This document shows positions 59,213-64,000 of a DNA stretch of 64,000 nt, piece after piece. Every line of letters begins with the position of its first letter. Position 1 is the stretch's first letter. The stretch comes from Hymenobacter actinosclerus (GTDB taxonomy: Bacteria > Bacteroidota > Bacteroidia > Cytophagales > Hymenobacteraceae), in assembly GCF_900111515.1 (NCBI RefSeq), contig NZ_FOHS01000003.1, positions 62,001 through 126,000 on the forward strand, in the 5' to 3' direction. The notes beneath the pieces were generated by a model, which saw nothing but the letters and a program-made list of their open reading frames with translations, had not been told where the DNA came from and did not search any database. The translations under genes were made by a program, and so were the position numbers.

Positions 59213-59329
59213 GGTGTAGAGACGCCTATTTGCGTCTCGTCGTTGCTGAGGTTGGCTGTTTCCACATGAGAGTTCAACGACCATTCAACGGCCGTTCAAC
59301 GACGAGACGCAAATAGGCGTCTCTACACC
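59213..59329. repeat. Perfect inverted repeat, TGTAGAGACGC type
   Basis: Two perfect 33-base arms (59213-59245 and 59297-59329). The loop has three TTCAACG words (from about 59271). It lies between the M61 gene's terminator and the convergent Bax-inhibitor gene. Confidence 0.92.
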
Positions 59330-59354
59330 GTGCCTAGACTGCGCCGGCAGCTTC

Positions 59355-60086
59355 TTAGCGGCGGCGGCCGAAAAAGCGCAGCAGGAACAGGAACAGGTTG
59401 ATGAAGTCGAGGTAGAGCGTGAGGGCGCCGAGCAGCGAGGCTTTGTGGGTGGCATCTGCGTCGCCGAGGCCGGTGAAAGCCAGGGCCTTGAGCTTTTGGG
59501 TGTCGTAGGCAATCAGGGCCACAAACAGCAGCACGCCCACGCAGGAAGTGATGGTGTAGAGTAGCGAGTTAAGCCAGAACATATTCACGACCGAGGCAAT
59601 GATGAGGCCGACGAGGGCCATCATCAGCACGTTGCCCCAGCGCGAGAGGTCGGTGCCGGTGAAGTAGCCGTAGAGGCTCATAACGGCAAAGGTGCCGGCC
59701 GCCACAAACAGCGTGGAGGCAATGGAGTCGGCGGTAAACACCAGGAAGATGACGCTGAGCGTGATGCCGTTCAGGGCCGCGTAGGCAATAAACGCGCCCG
59801 TCATGGTGCTGGCCGACATCTGGGCGGCGCGGCTGGAAATGTAGCCCACCACGAACAGCTCCAGCAGCAGCAGCCCGAAAAACACGAGCCGCTGGCCCGC
59901 TACCAGTTCCACCAGCTCGGGCGTGGAGCTGATGAGCAGGGCAATGCCACCCGTAAGGGCCAGCGCCCCGCCCATCCAGCCGTACACCTGCCGCATAAAC
60001 GTGGCCTGAATCTGGCTGGCCTCTTCGGGGCTGAGGCGGATTACCGGCCGCTCGACCGATTCGTCGGAATGTAGTAGTTCGCTCAT
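59355..60086 (-). CDS. Bax inhibitor-1/YccA-family membrane protein
   Basis: A 243-residue inner-membrane protein with seven hydrophobic helices from about residue 37 on. Conserved features include TFMRQVYGWMGGALALTGGIA, FIAYAALNGITLSVIF and IAYDTQKLKAL near the end, which holds the Asp pair typical of the pH-sensitive calcium-leak family. The soluble N-terminus is acidic. The physiological role in bacteria is unsettled. A DUF2007-like gene lies upstream on the same strand, 129 bases away. Confidence 0.93.
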   Translation of the reverse strand: MSELLHSDESVERPVIRLSPEEASQIQATFMRQVYGWMGGALALTGGIALLISSTPELVELVAGQRLVFFGLLLLELFVVGYISSRAAQMSASTMTGAFIAYAALNGITLSVIFLVFTADSIASTLFVAAGTFAVMSLYGYFTGTDLSRWGNVLMMALVGLIIASVVNMFWLNSLLYTITSCVGVLLFVALIAYDTQKLKALAFTGLGDADATHKASLLGALTLYLDFINLFLFLLRFFGRRR

Positions 60087-60215
60087 AAATACCGGTTGCT
60101 TAGATAGTAGGGAATGGTTGGTTGAACGGCGGAAAAGTAAAAGAATTCCATGTAATCAGCACCGAATATACCTGTGGCAAAGCAGGGTGCGGGCTGGCCA
60201 AGTGCCTGGCCCCGG

Positions 60216-60878
60216 CTAGCCCAGCTCGTCGTGAAAGCGCCACAGCAGCAACAGCCCGAAAACGACCACGCCCAGCACCAGGATGCGCAGACCGTGGGCG
60301 CGGTCGGCGGGCCGGAAGGCCGGCACCCGCTCGCCGGTGGGTAGCTGGCGCTGGTGCGCGTACAGGTGCCAGCCGATGAGCACGCCCAAAAACCCGCCCA
60401 GCAGCGCCAGTACGTAGCCGGCCAGCACACCGCCGGTCTGGCGGGGCTCGGGGCGGGCCAGCTCGTCCAGCCGCTGCCGGCGCATCTCGTCGAGCAGGGC
60501 GGGCGTTATCGGCTCGCCCCGCTGGGCCAGCAGTTGCCCGGCCAGGGCGACGTCGAGCGGGTTCCACTCATCGGGCCGCAGCAGAATGTCGTAGAGCTCG
60601 GAGCTGTTGAAGGTGAGCAGGTAGTGGTCGGCCGGCACTTCCGCGAGCTGGGCCTGGGCGGCCTGCTGCTCCAGAGCCTGGGCCCGGGCAAAATCGGCGG
60701 CGCGCAGCAGCACCAGGAAGTACCGGCTGGTTTCGTTGAAGGCGAAGGACGGGTCGATGGCGGGCTGGTCGAGCCGGGTCTGGGCCTCGAGGCCGTGGGC
60801 GTGCAGCAGTTCCAGCAGCGGCTGGGCCACCGTGGCATTGGGGAAGCGCTGGTAGGGCTGGAATTCGTGGTCGGACAT
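60216..60878 (-). CDS. DUF2007-like membrane protein with shared 31-residue module
   Basis: A 220-residue protein. Residues 1-75 resemble DUF2007, a putative signal-transducing domain (YQRFPNATVAQPLLELLHAHGLEAQT). Residues 91-121 are the 31-residue helical module also found in the proteins at 19371 and 20320 (ELYDILLRPDEWNPLD ... AQRG). Two transmembrane helices follow (about 155-172 and 198-215). I recognise no enzymatic motif. It may be cotranscribed with the Bax-inhibitor gene downstream. Confidence 0.8.
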   Translation of the reverse strand: MSDHEFQPYQRFPNATVAQPLLELLHAHGLEAQTRLDQPAIDPSFAFNETSRYFLVLLRAADFARAQALEQQAAQAQLAEVPADHYLLTFNSSELYDILLRPDEWNPLDVALAGQLLAQRGEPITPALLDEMRRQRLDELARPEPRQTGGVLAGYVLALLGGFLGVLIGWHLYAHQRQLPTGERVPAFRPADRAHGLRILVLGVVVFGLLLLWRFHDELG

Positions 60879-61026
60879 AAAGGCGACTGGATAGGGCGTA
60901 AAGAAACAGCTTTGCCCCGATCAACCACCAAGCTACCACTCCCGATGCAACCAATTCGGCCGGCGCGGTCTTTGGTATGGGGCGCAGCGGTGCTTCGTCC
61001 TACTACGCGCTTTCGTATCTTTCGCC

Positions 61027-61608
61027 ATGCCCCGATTCGTTTATCTGCTGCCCGCCGCTCTGCTGCTGGCCTGCGCCGCCCAGGCCCAGGACACCGCCGC
61101 CCCAACCGCCCCAAAACCGGGGCTGCGGCCCTCGTACAGCCTGCAGGCCGGTACCACTTTTGCCGGTCGCTACGGCTCAGCGGCCTACCTCAGCCCCACG
61201 GTTTCGCTGCCGCTGAGCAGGCGCTTTGCCGTGTTTGGCGGCCTGACTTACCTGCGCACTACGCCGGGCGCGGCCTACCTGCCGGCCGGCGACGCCACCG
61301 GCCGGCTGCCGCTGACGGGCGCCTACCTGGGCACCAACCACTACCTCATTCAGGGCGGCGGGCAGTACGCGCTGTCGGAGCGGGTTATGCTCACCGGCTC
61401 GGCCTGGAAAGACCTCACGCCGGCGGGCCAGTTCGGCCGGCTGGGCGTGAATCCGTACGCGGGTTTCGGCGGCAACCTGGGCCAGGGCGTCAACCTGCGG
61501 GCCGACTACCGTATTACCGAGAACTTCTCGGTGTCGGGCGGGGTACGCGTCAGCAACGGGGCCACCACCCAGCCGGGCGGCTACTATGGTTCGCCCTGGG
61601 GCTATTAG
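61027..61608 (+). CDS. Small outer-membrane beta-barrel-like protein
   Basis: A 193-residue exported protein with signal peptide 1-20 (LACAAQAQ). The mature part alternates polar and hydrophobic residues in strands rich in Gly, Tyr and aromatic turns (SYSLQAGTTFAGRYGSAAYLSPTVSLPL, RFAVFGGLTYLRTT, NLRADYRITENFSVSGGVRVS), as expected of a small barrel. I recognise no named family. TATCTTTC at 61016-61023 lies three bases before the ATG. Confidence 0.75.
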   Translation: MPRFVYLLPAALLLACAAQAQDTAAPTAPKPGLRPSYSLQAGTTFAGRYGSAAYLSPTVSLPLSRRFAVFGGLTYLRTTPGAAYLPAGDATGRLPLTGAYLGTNHYLIQGGGQYALSERVMLTGSAWKDLTPAGQFGRLGVNPYAGFGGNLGQGVNLRADYRITENFSVSGGVRVSNGATTQPGGYYGSPWGY

Positions 61609-61731
61609 GACGATTTGGGCCGCATAAGACCTATCGGCCCGGCTTCCGCTTATTTCTCACTTCCTGATGCGCTGCCTTGGACTGCCTGCCGGGCCTGAGG
61701 CGGCGCATTACGCGGTTATTTTATCTTCTGC

Positions 61732-62745
61732 ATGGCTTCCGTCCGCTACGTGCGCAACCCCGACCTGCCCACCATCAAGCCCAATTACCCCGGTAACAAA
61801 ATGGTGGGCAACGAGTACTGCAACGGCCAGGAGTTGTACGAGCCCCAGCTCAGCACGGCCCTGAAGTGGCAGCTGACCAAGAACCCGCAGCGGGAAGAGA
61901 AGGCCGCCGACACCTGGACCCCGGACGTAGTGGACGGCACCGCTTTTTTACGGAGCCAAGAAGACGGGCTGCTGTGGCTGGGCCACTCCAGCTTCGTGCT
62001 GCGGGTGGCGGGCATCACGCTCATTACCGACCCGCTGCTGTTCTCGTCGGTGGGGTTGCGTCGCCGCCACGCCCTGCCCTGCCGCCCCGAAGACCTGGTG
62101 GGCATCGACCTGCTGCTGCTCAGCCACGGCCACCGCGACCACCTCGACGAGCAGTCCATTAAGCTGCTTTCCCGCCAGAACCCGCAGCTGCGGGCCTTCG
62201 GGCCGCTGGGGCTGCAGAAACTGCTGCGCGGCATGGCCCCCAAGCTGCCGGTGCAGGAAGCCGGCTGGTGGCAGCAGTTCGACCTGGGCCCCGCGGCGCC
62301 CTTCGAGCTGTTCGAGCTGCCGGCCTCGCACTGGTACCGCCGCGGCCTGCTCGACCTGAACGAGGTGCTCTGGGGCTCTTTGCTGCTGCGCCTGCCCGAC
62401 GGCCGCACGCTCTACTTCGCCGGCGACACCAACATGAACGACCATTTCGAGGAGATTGAGCGGCAGTTCGGCCCCCTGGATATCGTGCTCATGCCCATTG
62501 GGGCCTACAAGCCGGCCTTCATGATGGCCGGCAGCCACACCAGCCCCCACGAATCGGCCAAGGCCACCAATCAGCTGCGCGCCGGCCATCTGGTGCCCAT
62601 GCACCACGGCACCTTCGATTTGAGCGACGAGCCCGCCTCGGAGCCCCACCGCCTGATAACCGAAATTGCCGCCTCCGGTATGCTGCGCGCCGAGCTGCAC
62701 CTGCCCGCCGTGGGCGAAGTGCTGCGCTGGCAGGACTGGGGTTGA
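61732..62745 (+). CDS. MBL-fold metallohydrolase (NAPE-PLD/UlaG-like)
   Basis: A 337-residue cytoplasmic metallo-beta-lactamase-fold protein. The metal motif is His132-x-His134-x-Asp136-His137 (SHGHRDHLD). WLGHSSFVLRVAGITLITDPLL and LYFAGDTNMNDHFEEI are characteristic of the NAPE-PLD/UlaG-like branch, and MHHGTFDLSDEP supplies later ligands. The substrate is unknown; relatives hydrolyse phospholipids or ascorbate lactone. The stop codon (62743-62745) opens the downstream repeat. Confidence 0.9.
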   Translation: MASVRYVRNPDLPTIKPNYPGNKMVGNEYCNGQELYEPQLSTALKWQLTKNPQREEKAADTWTPDVVDGTAFLRSQEDGLLWLGHSSFVLRVAGITLITDPLLFSSVGLRRRHALPCRPEDLVGIDLLLLSHGHRDHLDEQSIKLLSRQNPQLRAFGPLGLQKLLRGMAPKLPVQEAGWWQQFDLGPAAPFELFELPASHWYRRGLLDLNEVLWGSLLLRLPDGRTLYFAGDTNMNDHFEEIERQFGPLDIVLMPIGAYKPAFMMAGSHTSPHESAKATNQLRAGHLVPMHHGTFDLSDEPASEPHRLITEIAASGMLRAELHLPAVGEVLRWQDWG

Positions 62746-62895
62746 GTTGTCAGTTGCTAGTTGTCAGTTGTCAGTGCCCGGCTCAGTAGTTGGCTGGTAA
62801 TTGTAGCTTTGCTGATTCGCTTACTTTAGCTGCCTGATTGATTGTCGGCTCTTCTCGCCTGACAACTGGCAACTGACAACTGACAACTGACAACT
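62745..62895. repeat. Inverted repeat, GTTGTCAG type
   Basis: The left side (62745-62774) repeats AGTTGTC words; the right side (62859-62895) repeats their complement four times. The right arm ends in ACAACTAAATG, where the ATG is the start of the symporter gene. The same words occur at 9812-9944. Confidence 0.85.
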
Positions 62896-62897
62896 AA

Positions 62898-64000
62898 ATG
62901 TCCCCCACCCTTATTCTGAGTTTGATTGCGGGCTACTTTGTGGTTCTCATCATCATTGCCTACCTGACTTCCCGCGGGGCCACGAGCGAGTCGTTCTTTA
63001 TTGCCAACCGCAACGCGCCCTGGTACATGGTGGCCTTTGCCATGATTGGCACCTCCCTGTCGGGCGTCACGTTCATCTCGATTCCGGGCATGGTGGCCGG
63101 GCAGGGCTGGAGCTACATGGCCGTGGTGCTGGGCTACACGGTGGGCTACCTCGTGATTGGCACCGTGCTTATGCCGCTGTATTACCGGCTGCGGCTGGTG
63201 AGCATTTACACCTACCTGGAGCAGCGGTTCGGCTTCTGGAGCTATAAAACGGGCGCGTTCTTCTTCCTGCTTTCGCGGGCCGTGGGGGCGGCATTCCGGG
63301 TATTTCTGGTGGCGGGCGTGCTGCAGCTGGCCGTGTTCGACAGCCTGGGCGTGCCGTTTGCCGCTACCGTCACCATCGCCATCTTCCTGATTTACCTCTA
63401 CACGTTCAGCGGCGGCCTCAAAACCATCCTCTGGACTGATACTTTCCAGACCCTGGCCATGCTGATCTGCGTGGCCGTTAGCATCTACCTGATGGCCCAC
63501 GAGCTGAACCTGGGCTTTGCCGGGCTGGTGAAAACGGTGAAGGAAAGCTCCATGTCGCAGATTTACTTCTCCGACCCCAAAGACGACAAGTTCTTCTGGA
63601 AGCAGTTTGCCTCGGGCGCCTTCATCACCATCGTGATGACCGGCCTCGACCAGGATCTGATGCAGAAAAACCTGAGCTGCCGCAACCTGGCCGACGCCCA
63701 GAAAAACATGTTCTGGTTCACCATCGCCATCGTGCTCGTGAACATCTTCTTCCTCTCGCTCGGGGTGCTGCTCTACCAGTACGCCGCCGCCAAGGGCATT
63801 GCCCTGCCCACCAACCCCGAAACCGGCGCCGTTATCGGCGACGCGGTGTTCCCGATGCTGGCCACCAACCACTTCACCCTGTTTGCGGGCATCGTGTTCA
63901 TCCTGGGCATCATTGCCGTCACCTACGCCTCCGCCGACTCGGCCCTGACGGCCCTCACCACCTCGTTCTGCGTGGATATGCTCGGCATTGGCCAGTACGA
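62898..64000 (+). CDS. Sodium:solute symporter (SSS family), 3' end beyond window
   Basis: The first 367 codons of a membrane transporter starting MSPTLILSLIAGYFVVL and running off the window. Ten or so hydrophobic helices are visible. SSS features include RNAPWYMVAFAMIGTSLSGVTFISIPG, GYTVGYLVIG, YTFSGGLKTILWTDTFQ and MTGLDQDLMQKNLSC. The substrate (sugar, amino acid or other) cannot be told from this part. The ATG directly follows the repeat's last base pairs, so the promoter must lie in or upstream of the repeat. Confidence 0.92.
   Translation, partial: MSPTLILSLIAGYFVVLIIIAYLTSRGATSESFFIANRNAPWYMVAFAMIGTSLSGVTFISIPGMVAGQGWSYMAVVLGYTVGYLVIGTVLMPLYYRLRLVSIYTYLEQRFGFWSYKTGAFFFLLSRAVGAAFRVFLVAGVLQLAVFDSLGVPFAATVTIAIFLIYLYTFSGGLKTILWTDTFQTLAMLICVAVSIYLMAHELNLGFAGLVKTVKESSMSQIYFSDPKDDKFFWKQFASGAFITIVMTGLDQDLMQKNLSCRNLADAQKNMFWFTIAIVLVNIFFLSLGVLLYQYAAAKGIALPTNPETGAVIGDAVFPMLATNHFTLFAGIVFILGIIAVTYASADSALTALTTSFCVDMLGIGQY

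Overview
The window looks like chromosome of a GC-rich Bacteroidota, most likely Hymenobacter or a close Cytophagales relative. The evidence is the gene content: a TonB-dependent receptor paired with a DUF4249 lipoprotein, a metallopeptidase with a type IX secretion (T9SS) C-terminal domain, DUF4369/TlpA thioredoxins, a SerB-SerA fusion and a DUF5700 peptidase. Promoter octamers of the Bacteroidota TAnnTTTG type support this. I see no rRNA, CRISPR array, transposase, integrase or phage gene. One tRNA (Leu, CAG) is present. The first gene (1-189) and the last (62898-64000) are cut by the window edges.

Layout. 1-4.7 kb: end of an unknown gene, a thioredoxin, a TonB receptor/DUF4249 pair and a lipocalin-like lipoprotein. 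4.7-8.7 kb: a redox/quinone-stress block with an MhqO-like dioxygenase behind a double operator, an MhqD-like esterase, a ferredoxin-cyclase fusion and a pirin. 9-16 kb: purine nucleoside phosphorylase, SppA, RarA, an EamA transporter and DinB, separated by long inverted repeats. 16-22.6 kb: a VanX-type dipeptidase, a class A-like serine hydrolase, small disordered proteins, a membrane protein and a rhomboid sharing an N-terminal module, and a lipase. 22.9-37 kb: secreted metalloprotease, half-length GT-B protein, YdeI-like protein, GlgB, Ggt, two small helical paralogues, an acyltransferase and a tandem GH13 pair (one lipoprotein, one cytoplasmic), so alpha-glucan metabolism is a theme. 37-48.5 kb: AKR, SnoaL-like, AraC, DUF421, SerB-SerA, a polytopic membrane protein and three tandem TlpA-like proteins. 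48.5-64 kb: PBP4-type carboxypeptidase, DUF5700 peptidase, a GAF protein, two PAP2 phosphatases around tRNA-Leu, methyltransferase, M61 peptidase, Bax-inhibitor-1, DUF2007-like, MBL hydrolase and an SSS symporter.

The most unusual feature is intergenic. At least ten long inverted repeats, built from a few recurring words, fill gaps between genes. Their arms often abut or supply the stop codons of neighbouring genes, and several carry a CGTTCAACG-like motif in the loop. One gap, 3' of rarA, also holds nine perfectly phased 21-bp units at 12036-12223. Other points of interest are the ferredoxin-cyclase fusion with altered purine-specifying residues, a 31-residue module shared by three otherwise unrelated membrane proteins, and promoter octamers only a few bases from start codons, which suggest very short or leaderless mRNAs.
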